From: Lunularia cruciata
Taxonomy: Eukaryota > Streptophyta > Marchantiopsida > Lunulariales > Lunulariaceae
Assembly (NCBI GenBank): GCA_948567375.1
Contig: OX419756.1
Location: forward strand, 50,544,333-50,608,332
Direction of reading: 5' to 3'
DNA: 64,000 bases
In this document: one piece after another, positions 32,769 to 44,364 of the stretch
How the letters are laid out: every line of letters starts with the position of its first letter
Numbering within the stretch: position 1 is the stretch's first letter
Position numbers and translations under genes: made by a program
Notes under the pieces: model-generated
Databases searched by the model: none
Told to the model about the DNA's origin: nothing
The model's input: the letters and a program-made list of their open reading frames with translations, nothing else

Positions 32769-33368
32769 GTGAGGTTATTGAATGATAGTTTTAGGGAAGG
32801 AGTTCCTTCTCCGCCTTCATCATTTGAGGAAGCTCTATCTCCTTCTTCTTCCTCTTCTCCCCTCTCTCCATATGTGGAGGGGGCACCTCACCTCACTTTT
32901 GTGATAGTACCTTCACCCTCTTCTTGTCCTATTGACATCACTTGTGTTTTAGATGATTATGTTCAAGTGGTTGAGGAGAGAGAGACTTTTGGTTGAGCGT
33001 GAGAGTAGATTAGAGAGTGTAGAGGAGTGAGAGAGATTACTACTTGAGCATGAGAGGCAATTGGAGAGTGTAGAGGAGCACAAGAGATTAGTGCTTGAGC
33101 ACAAGAGGCGAGTAGAGAGTATAGAGGAGTGAGAGAGATTAGTGTTTGAGCACAAGAAGCAATTGGAGACAATAGAAGAGCATGGTAGATTGTTAGTAGA
33201 GAGAGATGGACTCCTTTGTGAGCAAGAGGATACTCTTGCTGCTACTGAGGAGAGGCATGAAATGGAGAGACAGCAAAGATTAGCTGACTTGGACTTGGAC
33301 ATGGACATCTTAGGTGTTGCTGCCATGGTTGAGGGTTATAGGGTCCAATTACAAAATCAACCACAATA
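32769..33368 (+). pseudogene. Coiled-coil frame with four 51-bp tandem repeats
   Basis: Begins as a Ser/Pro-rich frame (32769-32996) and after a shift enters four 51-bp units at 32998-33048, 33049-33099, 33100-33150 and 33151-33201. Each codes 17 residues of the type HERQLESVEEHKRLVLE, strongly helical. Units 1 and 3 carry a TGA at the same codon (after GAGGAG) where units 2 and 4 have a sense codon. It continues as VERDGLLCEQEDTLAATEER and ends at 33366-33368. Family unknown. Confidence 0.6.
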
Positions 33369-34639
33369 GTTACCATCTACTATAGAGAGTTGTAAGAGTG
33401 TACATGTTTAGGTAGAAGAGAGTGAGATTATTCTAGCTCAAGTGAGGACTCGTGTGGCTTATCTTGGACTGAGACTATGTACTATTGCTTGCTAGACCTA
33501 TACCGGTCATGGGATGCAGACCCATGTGTTACCACGTAGTGTTGTGACTCAAAAGACCCAAACTTTTGCATTATTGGGTAGTGTGCATACTCAAGGCAGT
33601 CAGACTGAGTTTAGAGAGAGGCTTCATCTATTAGGATAGTATATTCCATGTATTCTCTTCCCAAGCTTCATGCAGAAGAAGATTATTGTTGTAGATATTA
33701 CTTGTTTGGCATCATATTGGATTTGTGGTAGCTCTAGGTTTTGTGCATGGGAAACTGGGACTACTAGGCATGGTTGGTTCCCTCACATACAGTCAAGGCC
33801 TATAGGGTTGCACATGTTGGGGTTTTCCATTTCATTCAGTTTTGTTTGCTATGCTTTGAGGTTATCTTGTGGACATATCTTACTCTGGATAGAGTGGAGT
33901 GGTTGCTTTGGAGCACGTGGCAATGGTCAAAACTCCCAGAGGGAGTTCACACTGGGTCTTGCCTCATGGTATATTTGTGTTCTTCAGATGTCTAGCAAGA
34001 TGATGATTTTAAAGGACTTAGAGTTAGATCATTTGAGCATCTCACTTCATTAGGTTTACCACTTTGTGATCTTCTTATCCTAGATAGTTTTGAACTCTCT
34101 TATTATAACAACCATCCACATGGTGCTATCTATCGTACCACTTCCATCCTTACAAGGTAGAGTGAACTTCATACACTTGCTCATTTGGCCTTTTGATGAG
34201 TGCTTTGGATAGATTTGTCCATGATGATAGGCTATTGTTATTTGGGCAGAAGAGGAGTGGACATCCAATAGACTGAGTTCTTATAATAGTGACCCATATT
34301 CCCTTCTTGCTATTGGTATCAGGCACCGACCCTTGGATGAGAGAGAGTGGCTTCTTTGGTGGTCATTGAGGCCATTTCGGATTTAGCATTGTGTATATTG
34401 GCGTAGACTTGAGGATGCATTAGAATCACTTCTACACCATGTTTCATCTCCCTCTTCTTCTTCACCTCCTTCTCCTCTAGCATAGTTACATGCTTTAGTG
34501 ACTCCCCTTTTATACACATCTTATGTACATTTATACATATCTTATATATCATATTCTCTTGCATACCTTTTATCACATTTTCTCTAAATCTGCTTGTCAA
34601 ATTCTCAATGATCATTTGTGTGTTATATTTCACTTCTTT
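33369..34639 (+). pseudogene. Unidentified coding-like remnant
   Basis: Plus-strand fragments such as CLASYWICGSSRFCAWETG (33670-34053) and, in another frame, WQWSKLPEGVHTGSCLMVYL (33774-33995), then LPLCDLLILDSFELSYYNNH near 34050-34110. The way fragments in two frames complement each other suggests one ancient coding region. I cannot name it. Confidence 0.35.
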
Positions 34640-36990
34640 TATGTTTGATTGGGTGTCAACTAGCGCCTATGAGTGCCACCCACAAAATTTTAGCATCATC
34701 ATGCGGCTCCAAGCGGCATCTCAGCAACAGGTGCCATCGCACATTGCCAGAAACCCACCCTGCACCACTCACGGCATCAAGCGGCATCTTGTGGCATTGG
34801 GTGCCTACAATTTAGAATTGATTTGTGTCTTGAGGCAGCAACATGCACCATCACACATCACCCAAAACCCACCGAGCGGCACGAGGCATCAAGGACGAGC
34901 TTTCACAAGCGCCAATGAGTGGCAATGGGCATTGATGAGCCGCAATGGGCTCCAGTAAGCATTGTCTTTTTCAAAAACTCATTTAACATTTTAGAAAACA
35001 TGGTTTACGTTTTGAACCATAACATTTTGAGAAAACTCATCTTTATTACACACTTAGTTGGGTTATATTGTGACATGCTATTTGCTATCACTAGAGTGTG
35101 ATGAATTTGAAGTAGTGTTTTTCTTCTAAAGTAGAAGGATGATCTTCATGCAGAAATTGACTTAGCACTTTCAAATACATGTTTATTTCCTCAGGAGATT
35201 TTCCTGCTTGGAGGAGACTCATTTTGATTTCATGAGTGTGCTTTGACTCTAAACTCTTCTCCTTGAACTTGTGTTTGTCTGCCCTATCTTTCCTTTTATC
35301 AACACTTTGTTTCTTCTCAATTTCAACTTTCAACTTTCAACTTCTTTGTCTCTAATCTAACATGTTCAACTTCCATTTTCATAAGTGTTTTCTCTCTTTT
35401 CTTCATGTTGGTGGCTTCTAGTTCATCTAGTTGTAACCTCTCCCGTGATTCTATAATATCTACTTTCAACATGGTGATTTTTGCTTAATCATGAGATAAT
35501 GACATACTAGGAGACATCCTAGATACCTTACTTGCTGAAATTCCACCTTTTTCCTTTTTGGGTCACGTTCTCCTTCTTGGTCCAAGAAAGTGCCCTCAGA
35601 CCCATCCCTTGTAGTAGAAGTTAGTGGAGGTGATGTAACAGAAGGTGATTCCTCTATGGGTGCCACAAATGGTGACTCCTCCTTGGGTGATTGGATTCCA
35701 TTATCCATGTAAACACTTTGGGTGTTTGGGACAAATTGGGGCCATGACTCCGAGAGCACCACCTCTGGGGGAGATAGGAATTGAGAGCACTCTTGTGCAT
35801 CTTCATGGACCTCCTTTGAGCCAACCTCGCTCAAATTGGGATTTAAATCTCCCAAACTTACCATAGCAGGTGGACTAATTTTTGCTATGTTCTCAAACAT
35901 AGCTTCCATTCTAGCAAAGTGCACGCACATTCCATTCAATTTATCTTCTATAGTTCTCCGCTCTTTGCCATATTCCTTCTTGGTGAGATCCTCTCCCATA
36001 GCCTTGTTCTTCAGCTCCCTAGATTCTTTGTATTGTTTCATGTACCTCAACCATTTCTTGTAAAGCTTGTCACTTGTCTAGGAAATCCTTGCCCCTTTAG
36101 TATAAAAAATGTAGCCATGAAACTAAAAGCGGTGGATTTCTGGAATAACTTTTTGCAATTCACACCATGAATCTGTGCAAAATGCTCAAGGTCCTCCAAA
36201 TAATCCAGTATTTGGCCATAATGGTGCATTGTTATGCGGAACCTTTCATACTCTTTTGCTTTGCAAGGCACAAAGTAAACCATCCTCAACAATTCTCCAA
36301 ATTTCCCAAATGCTTGTTCAAGTTGCTGTGGATCTAAACTTGAGTCTATACATCTTGGATCTGCATCCAAAAGTTAGCCTCCTCCACCACAACAAGGTAC
36401 CTGATCTCCCATTCTTATATTATCACTACCCTTTTTTGGAGTAAAATCTCTCAACTCCCAATCAATTATTTGGTTGCCGCAGGGCAGTGCAGATCATTTT
36501 CCATAACTCGAGCTATCCTGTACGGCACTAATCTATAGAAATGAACCACCACACCAATGCAAACTACAAATCCACTGTTGTAGTTGAATGACAAATGCAC
36601 TAGTTGAATGACAGATGCACCCGGGATACTAGAATTGAGTTGAGATCTCGAATAGTTGAGAGCAGCCTTTTGGAGCCGCAAAAAAATTTCAAATATCTCA
36701 CTCCATAACCCACCCACCAAACACGTGGCTACCCTCTCAATAAACCACGTCACCTCTTCTGACAATCATTTATTTCATTACGGCATTCCTAAACATCAGT
36801 TTTGTTACAACTGCATTTTATAAATGAACTCAAATTTGACGGCATACCACATACCACAATTTACAATGCGTTCATTTATTAACATCTCGACTTGTTGAAG
36901 AGTTCACTAAAAATAGTTACAAAGTTTGTTATTTACCCTTAGACATCCATCAAAACTATTACTGAAACCCCCTACTGCATATGCCATATT
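34640..36990 (-). repeat. Dispersed unit X, copy 2, with longer coding frames
   Basis: Inverted relative to copy 1 (5320-7240). Leader 36990-36400; coding from about 36396 down. Frame 36370-36047 reads QQLEQAFGKFGELLRMVYFV, then ILDYLEDLEHFAQIH and FQKSTAFSFMATFF. After a shift, frame 36050-35466 (194 codons) gives KEYGKERRTIEDKLNGMCVH, EAMFENIAKISPPAMVSLGD, a Ser/Pro/Thr-rich stretch and DPKRKKVEF (35566-35543), a good nuclear-localisation-like motif. Frame 35333-35091 is a basic coiled coil (VEIEKKQSVDKRKDRADKHK). A ggcat/tgcc tract (34960-34650) follows, as in copy 1. Family unknown; total about 450 residues if the shifts are ignored. Confidence 0.7.
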
Positions 36991-39529
36991 CCACTAACAA
37001 ATTTCTGCATTCACTCCGTGAATTTTAAGATTCCAGTCCTTTTCTCTTTTGGTGCTCAATTCTTTGTGTGTTTAGGGGGGGATCCGGGAATGTGTATGGT
37101 TAGGAGAAGGACATTGTAAAGATGGCAAGCAAGGAGAAGATCATCACTCGGCAGTGTATTGCTCCTTTTGTGCCTTATATAACTTCTCTCTTTGGTACCT
37201 TGAACAATTTCTCTCTAGAACTGGATTTCACATTTTGTCCATGTGATGTTCTATGTTCTGAACAATTCTAGGTAGCATAGTGACCACTTTACAGACAATC
37301 CGACATGTCTGTGAACTCGGCTGCCATGTGGGACTGACACACCACGTCAAGCTTCAATGGGTAAGTCAAGTCTTTGGGCCAACTTGGGAACCGCGAAGTC
37401 GGAATGCCACATATGGAGTATTGTTAAGTCCTCACTTGAAAGAGTTTATCACCACGAGAGGATTTCAGGAAAAGAATTAGGGTAATCTTCCACGATTTAC
37501 TCGGAGGTGGAAGCTACGGTACTGGATGGTGTCAGTTGTTCGAGGTCTTTTGCTTTACTCGTCGACTTTCTTTCTCATAACGATGTGAATCTCAGTGGTT
37601 CCTAAACTTTGACCGTTGACGTAGAATGTTTGGTTTTTATCAGTTGGACTTCTATCACCTTTTGCTGTACAAACTCTCGTACTTCAAGGACAAGGATCTT
37701 CTCGTGCGAGACGTTCGCGTTTCCGCAATCATGAGGTGTAAGTTCGGGGCCCCCAAACACTCCACTCGTCGACACATGAATAGATCTCGATGCGACTAGT
37801 CGCCCATGCTGTATGTCATGCGAAGTTGGTGCGAGAAATCACATCTCAACTCAAAAGTATGTACAGACAACTTGACGACAAGACATCAATTTAGAGTGAT
37901 GGAGGAGAGTACTTAATTGCACCAATACTTTAGTCCGACGAGTGTGGAGCAAGCAAGGTGTCAATTCAGCATGCTGCTGTTGGAGGTTAGTACCCCTTAA
38001 CCACCATGACAAAGCATAGTGGCTTCCCGACGAGTATCAGAGTCCATCAATCCATCATAACATGCATGCTGCCCAGAATGTCTATCCGGATACTTACACT
38101 TTTGCCTGGTTGTGTCGTATTTACTTACTAACTTTGAGTAAGCTTTGGCACGGAGCATGAACATTCTGATCGTTCAAGTTTTACATACTGTAGACAGTTC
38201 ATCATTCTTGAACTTTGAAGGTCACATGCAATTGTACCCGAGTGTTCATTTCAGTCATGTCATTAAGTTTGAGATAGCACCCCGTGTGAAGCAGTATCTA
38301 GTGCTAGGGTCCAGTGGGATGGAAACTACGTGTAGTACATGAGTATGTTTAGTGTGCGATGCGCGTGCATGCTCGAAAGTTCGCGTGACTCACAAAACAT
38401 CAGGGTGCAGACAACCTTGGAAGCATTCGGGGCATTAGCCTGAGGTTGCAAAGGTCTGCAACCTCGGTTTCGTAAGGTGGATAACTTGTGTCCCTGGATG
38501 TCCTCAACCGATTATGCCAAGCACAACAGATGGCTTTGTGAGGTGGCTGCTGTCCCTTTTAGGTTTTGAAACAGGAGCGGTAGACAGCATGCTTTCGCCT
38601 TGTGTATCCTCTTCCTTCGCCCACTCTCCGCATGATGCTACACAATTTTAATCAGGTCGGTCCGATTGAATTTCTGGAGTTGAATTTTCCGCAGAAGTAC
38701 ACATGAACAACCAAGAAGGCTGGTAATACATCGATACACTAACAGTATATGCTCGATCAACCCAGTAGAGGGTGGGATCACTCGTTTCTTTACGGATAAA
38801 ATCGTTGTCCTCAAAGCTTAACTGATAGGAGCCAAAGGCAACACAGGAGAAACAATAACTCGTCAAATCTATACCACGACTTCGGCATGCTTTCGACTTT
38901 ATTCGCGCGTCACGGAAGGGAGACCGAGTACCCGACTTTCAGCAGTCACCTGGTGCTCGACCCAAGCAGACAGAGCTCCTTACTGAAGTCCAATTGAGTA
39001 TCCTCCTGCTCACTCCAATTTACAAGTTTGCTTTCTGGACAACCGACTACTTATGGGGACTGCTCGGATGACTTGTTTTCATTCCATTATGCAGAGGAGA
39101 TATATGTGAGAGGATATGTGAGAGGATATGTCCTCACATATTTCCAAATGTTCCAAATGGCTCAATATGCCTGCTAGTAGAAATTCAGATGAAGGCAGGT
39201 TTCTGACGCTCCTAAATTGCTAGAAAGCAGAAACCTCTAGAATTGTCTACATTCGAACTTGCAAAAGATATTGACACGAAATTCATCAACCTACATGTGT
39301 GTCAGTATCCTGTTAATCCTTGCTCTCTATCCTTCACTAGTAAGGTTGATGGAGAGCAAGAATGAGTATGAACGAAAACTACGTGCAAAATGGCAATCCC
39401 ATCTTCTTGAAGTATCTTATAAGCTCTAGGGTATACAAGAGTTGCTGACTAATCTAAAGCCCAGATAACTGGACAAGCACAGTCACAACATCTAGGTAAT
39501 GACCACCAACCCCGATCAGCCAAAGGATT
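36991..39529. other. CpG-richer, low-repeat region without a supported gene
   Basis: CG dinucleotides are visibly commoner here than in the flanking elements (for example accgcgaagtcgg near 37390 and gacgcgcgaataaag-type words near 38900). Small frames exist: 37122-37271 (49 codons, MASKEKIITRQCIAPF...) and 38866-38648 minus (72 codons), but I recognise neither. A short imperfect tandem (gagaggatatgt) lies at about 39108-39132. It may hold regulatory sequence or decayed unique DNA. Confidence 0.4.
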
Positions 39530-39535
39530 TTTATT
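39530..39535 (-). terminator. Polyadenylation signal of the NDUFA3-like gene
   Basis: AATAAA on the minus strand, 63 bases downstream of the stop codon at 39598-39600; a normal position for a plant 3' end. Confidence 0.55.
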
Positions 39536-39597
39536 CGGAATATTCTGTTTACAGGTCAATCTTGGCCATGATTTTGTACATTGTTCTCCACTGAAGG

Positions 39598-40242
39598 TCA
39601 GTTCCTCACCCTGGTCATTCCTTGCACTACCTGTCCAAATTGCAGACAAAAACATTAGCATGTTCATACATGAAAGAACGATACAGCACTAAAAATGGGA
39701 CAAACAGCAATGAAAAGCACATGTAAATTAACAGCAAGGAAAACGTACAAAGATTAAGCCATGTGCAAAACTAAGCGTTGGACTTTGCAATGCGAAGTCG
39801 ATTAGGCTAATTGCAGACACTTCGAAATACCTCTGAAAGTTTAGGAGGTGCGACAGGTTCAGATCCAGAAACCATATTCCTCACTGGAGGTACCACTATC
39901 GGTAGAGCTAAGCCTGCGTACGATAAATGTGAGTGTTCAGCAAGGGTGGCACAATGAGGGGTTCACAATAACAGATTTGGAAACCGGATGGTGATAAAGG
40001 AATTTAATCGCAATTCACAGAGTCCAAAACTAATTCTACAGCAATTCGAGATACTGCATGCCCTTCTAAGATCGTACTAACAGAGAAAGCCGAATTCGTT
40101 GTTTTCCGTGTCAACTCAATGTTCTCCTTCCTCAATGTGACAAGCAAATTCGCAATCTGGTCTGGTTCTTACCTATGGCGGACAATATCAAGGATGCAGA
40201 CACCACTGGATCCTTTGCTACCATCATCCGGAACGCACCCAT
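39598..40242 (-). CDS. NDUFA3: NDUFA3/B9-like subunit of mitochondrial complex I, three exons
   Basis: Minus strand, exons 40242-40173, 39913-39831 and 39630-39598; introns 40172-39914 (gtaaga...cag) and 39830-39631 (gtattt...cag), both GT-AG, phases 1 and 0. The joined product is 61 residues. It opens MGAFRMMVAKDPVV, continues through a single membrane helix (about residues 12-32, VVSASLILSAIGLALPIVV), then PPVRNM, a polar stretch, and ends VVQGMTRVRN. The KDPVV motif followed by one helix and a Pro-rich turn is what the B9/NDUFA3 accessory subunit of NADH:ubiquinone oxidoreductase shows; length fits the short plant form. The ATG is the first one after the telo-box at 40393, with G at +4. 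No stop, shift or lost splice site is seen, unlike everything around it. Family assignment is from memory of motifs, not a search. Confidence 0.75.
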
Positions 40243-40384
40243 TCTGCTGATTTCGAGTTTGCTCCGGCAATCTTTCTCCTGTAATATGCCGAAACGGATC
40301 CGTCGATTGATCACACCGCACTCAATCAGTAATCTCCCCTGGTCGTATCAAGTAATTTCCTCGAATGGATTGTATGTCACCAGG

Positions 40385-40393
40385 TTAGGGTTT
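40385..40393 (-). promoter_or_regulatory. telo-box in the promoter or 5' UTR
   Basis: AAACCCTAA on the minus strand about 145 bases upstream of the NDUFA3-like ATG. This motif is common near the transcription start of plant genes for translation and mitochondrial functions, so the place fits. Confidence 0.5.
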
Positions 40394-41164
40394 TCGACCC
40401 TGAATGTGCAATAAAATGGACACTTCACTTTCCGTCCGGCACCCAAGAATGCCGGATGTACAGCATACCCGCAGAGAACCTTAAAGCGGCGTATCTGTTC
40501 ACACCATGCCCTCCTCTGTACCTCAGGTTCAGGCGTTCTAGATATGCTGCGATAGATAGTCGTTCCAAGGAATAAACCTGTGGCCTTATAATCATGGTTG
40601 CCATCCTAGTTCTAATGCATGATCCTAATGTCATTAGTGTAGCTTAAAGTTCTACCGTACCCTAAATTATTTGCGTTAGTGAGATCTATTTGGATATATT
40701 GAACAGGAATTGACATACTCATATCCTTTCTCTTTTAATTATTTATATTGACGATAAGCAATCATATTCTAAACATTATATACGACTATTGGAGACGTTC
40801 GGGAGAGTGTGGAGATGGGAAAGGGGAGGAAGAGATGTGAAAGGAAAGATCTATACTTTCTATGTGCTCTCTTGCATATATCACTCAAGTGAATACTAGA
40901 TTCAGTTCGTTTTTTGATTTCAGTTCCATGTGGTACCTAGATTGAAGACTACGGAGAATTGAATAGAAAGTTATAATAATTTGTAGGGTATAGAGTGATC
41001 ATTACACTTTGAGAGTGATTGGTTTGGAATTTTTAATTTTAATCTTTTGGTTTTCATGATTAAGTTCCATCTGACTTTAATTTGAAAATTTTGGAGATAT
41101 AAATTGAAAGTTATAAGAGTTTATAGTTTTTAGTGTTTGGACAGATTGTATTTTCTTATGTGAG
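40394..41164. other. Upstream region of the NDUFA3-like gene and AT-rich spacer
   Basis: 40394-40640 is CpG-richer and probably holds the promoter. From about 40640 the sequence turns AT-rich up to the non-LTR element. A 69-codon minus frame (40634-40425) does not resemble a known protein. Confidence 0.4.
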
Positions 41165-44100
41165 TTGGGATGTGAAGGGTTGTGGTTTTGCATGTATGGG
41201 GAGATATGGAGAAGAGCATCATGTGTCACTATCATTATTCTTGTGCTAGCCATGGCTACACCTCCCCATGTGGGGCCGCCTAGAGTGGCTTGGGATACAC
41301 CATGCCTGGTGTGTTACCGACGCTTTACCTCGCAAGGGGTTAAGACCCATGTGATTGGACCATTTGGGATACACACATGAGGCAAGCAACCACATCTACG
41401 GCAATGAAACTTGGGATTATGCATGCTTCTTTTATCCCTTTGTTGACCATTCAAGGGATACTGATCGAGTCGTGTGAGTGGTTAGCTTCTCATGCGGGTT
41501 GCATTTTAGGATTATTTGAGACTAGTTTTCTATGTCTATATCTATTCCATAGGCTACCCCACACACTCCATGATGAGGCTAGACAAGCTTTTTGCTTACC
41601 ACTTGATTGTTTGGCACCTGATCCCTTTGATGAGTTAGCATGGTTCCTATTCCTCTTACTCCCTCGATGGTGTCTTCGTTATGCTAGAGGAGGACATGCG
41701 GGGCAAAAGAGGTAGCTGCTAGATTTCATTGATTTTGAGCGGGAGATTAGGCTGCCCTTCAGAAGGATTTCTATTAGGGCTACACATTTTAGGAGACATG
41801 TTTCACCATAGGATACCGTAGAGTACATTTGATTATGACAATGTAGGACATTGGGTCAAGCGGGAGAGTTTAGTAGAGCAGCATGAGCACTACACCCTTT
41901 GTCTATGGTGAGTCCTACTAATGTGACTATCTCTTCTTTACGCTCATTACATCCTAGAGCAATAGAGAGACTACCACTAGAGGTCTTAGATTATCAGCCT
42001 GAGCAGCTTTTGTGTCTTGATAGGTCACTTTTTGTACAAGCATTGTGCACTGCTCCTCACTTTTCCGTAAGAGGCTTGTCAAGGATAGTTTATGAGCACC
42101 TTAGAGATTACTTTCAAGCAAGTGATCCTTCTAGTGGTTTTACCAAGTTGTTTCAAGTGGCTATAGCAATAGCGAGAGAAGACATTCCTATGTTTATTAG
42201 TTGGGTGTTAGGTGTTGGTTGACTTTTCGTGATGGAGAAGGATACCGTAGCATTAGACAGATTGTTATGGGTGAGATCTTTTTGCATTTGGCAATCATAC
42301 CATTGTCCTTCAGCATCATTCTCACTTTCAACAAAACCCCAGTCCACATCAATTTGGAGTAGCTACACCTAGAGGATGTGAGGCTTTATCTCTAGGCATT
42401 ATGGCACTTGTAGATATCTATCCGGAATGGGTCATCCTATAGGTGGATGTTGAGAAAGCTTTTAATAGCATCTCACAAGCATACATCTTTAGAGAGCTTA
42501 GGGAGGCTGGTGGATCTTTGGCAAGTCTTATTCCTTTTGTGCATTCTTTTTATGGCTCTCTTGCTTCCCTTCACTTCTAGCATGGTGGTTCACAAGAAGG
42601 AGTCACCGTCTTGGAGTCATTTGTGGGTACACATCAGGGAGATCCTTTAGGGGGACCTTATTTGCCATGGCTCACTTTAGAGCTCTCCTATCTACTACTT
42701 TGGCCATGGCCATGTTGTGTATTTCCTTCCTTGGCAGATGATATATACATTCTGAGCACTGTAGATCAAATTAGGTAGGCCTTTGACCACTTGACTATAG
42801 AGCTACATCTAGTTGGCTTGAGAGTCAAGGTATCAAAGTTTAAGGCATGGTCCCCTTTAGGTATTCCTCCCACCTTGAGCTTCCAAAGGAGGTTATCACA
42901 TATAGATGGACTACATGTTCTTGGAATGCCAATAGGATCCGACGATTTTCTCACACACTTCTTAGACAATGCTCTTGCAAAGGATGTTCTCCATGCAGAT
43001 GACCTTCTATTACTAGGAGATCTGCATGTGGCATTTGGTACACTCTCCTCTAGTATCACTTGTTGATTGTCCTACCTCATTTGTATAGTTCCTCCCTCAT
43101 GATCCTTCCTATCATGTCTGAGAGCCTTTGATAGGAGGATTATGGGAATCTTTGGTGGCATTATTGGACCAGGGACATTTGAGTGTGTGATAGGGGATTT
43201 GGCACATAGACAAATGGCTTTGCCAATCTTGTGTGGAGGGTTTGGCTTGCTATCTATGGAGGAGATTGCACCTATAGCATTTTTGGGTAGTTGGGATCTC
43301 TTGGCACCCTACTTTCCTCCCATTTTGTGGTTGTTGATAGGCCAGTCTTGGAGACTTATGTGACAAAGGTGGAGGGGGGATCATTTTCTCTCAAGATGAG
43401 AGATAGTCTATCTCCACAAGCATGAGAGAACTTTCCATCTTTTGCTTCATTATTGTCAGATTGGACTAAAGGTTTACACTCTTTCTTGATGGAGCAAGAA
43501 TGTGAGCATACGTTACATTCTCTCTTAGTTGACTCGTCCATTCCTCATGCTACTAGAGCATGTCTTTACTCTTGCTCTGGCAAGGATGTAGGCTCTTGGG
43601 TCCTAGCTTTGGCATGCATTTGGGCATTTTGACTTGCACAAGCTCCTTTCTCTACAATGATCAAGTTTACCTGGATTTGGTCCACTTATTTGCATCTTCA
43701 TTACTCACTTGTGAGGGTGGTTCTACACTAGATGCAACAATGATCTGTATGACATGGTGTCCTTTTGGAGGACAAAAGATAGCTACCCATGATGCTATTA
43801 GGGACATAGTGTTTGCTATGGGATAAGAAAGTGGATACTTGGCTTGGAAGGAGCATTTGTATGCTTTGTAAACAACACGTGTCAGGGCAGACTTATACTT
43901 GTTCTTAGATGATCAGATGATAGTAGCGGATGTCATGGTTACAAACCCTACATGAGATATAGTTTCAGAGGGATTGATTACCCATCCTCTTGGATGGGTG
44001 GTAGTAGCAGGTCGTAAGGTCTCCAAGGGGCATGCAGCAAGGTCACCTCTTTGTTCTTCTAGCCTTGGAGTTATATGGAGTGATGGATATAGCGGCAACA

Positions 44101-44210
44101 CATTTGGCATGGAGTGCGCAAGAGCTTATCATGTTAGGTGCCAAGGGGTACCACTCTCACTCTTGTACTTTGTAGCATATTTTAGACAGTGTATGTATAT
44201 TGCTCTATAG
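41165..44210 (+). mobile_element. Non-LTR retrotransposon relic with zinc finger, RT and restriction-like endonuclease
   Basis: Plus strand. N-terminal zinc-finger-like CLVCYRRFTSQGVKTH...H (about 41308-41375) and a spacer of 300 residues. Reverse transcriptase: HLRDYFQASDPSSGFTKLFQ (about 42093-42150), FGVATPRGCEALSLG (about 42355-42400), VDVEKAFNSISQAY with the first Asp (about 42443-42485), GTHQGDPLGGP (about 42626-42658) and LADDIYIL with the D-D box (42731-42754). C-terminal part: CPFGGQKIATHDAIRDIVF (about 43765-43825) and RVRADLYLFLDDQMIVADVM (about 43880-43940), which resembles the PD-D/ExK core of restriction-like endonucleases. Frames change at least five times. The zinc-finger/RT/C-terminal-nuclease order matches R2/NeSL-type elements, not the L1 or RTE lineages common in seed plants. 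Assignment to a clade is inference. Confidence 0.7.
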
Positions 44211-44364
44211 TGGGCAGTGGCTGGGTAAAATCCATAGGAGAGCAATCATACTAGGTGATGCTTCTTTGGATGTTTGAATTGTTTGTAGACCACACGACTT
44301 GCATAGCTCAAATATCTTAGGTGCATTGGGGCAGATTTCTCATACAGAATCTATTGGGGATTAG
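44211..44364. other. Short spacer, no feature
   Basis: Lies between the non-LTR relic and the LTR of chromovirus C. Nothing recognisable. Confidence 0.4.

Noticed and set aside
32949..33326. Serine/leucine-rich 125-codon minus frame
   Set aside because: It is the antisense shadow of the 51-bp coiled-coil repeats.
37880..37975. Possible copia integrase fragment (SDGGEYL followed by SIQHAA)
   Set aside because: Only a few residues fit, a stop interrupts, and nothing before or after supports a copia element.
38648..38866. 72-codon minus frame as a second host gene
   Set aside because: Composition is plausible, but I see no splice-supported extension, family motif or regulatory context.
40132..40314. 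60-codon frame extending upstream of the NDUFA3-like ATG and into intron 1
   Set aside because: It starts at a non-ATG codon and runs through a good splice donor; the three-exon model explains the region better.
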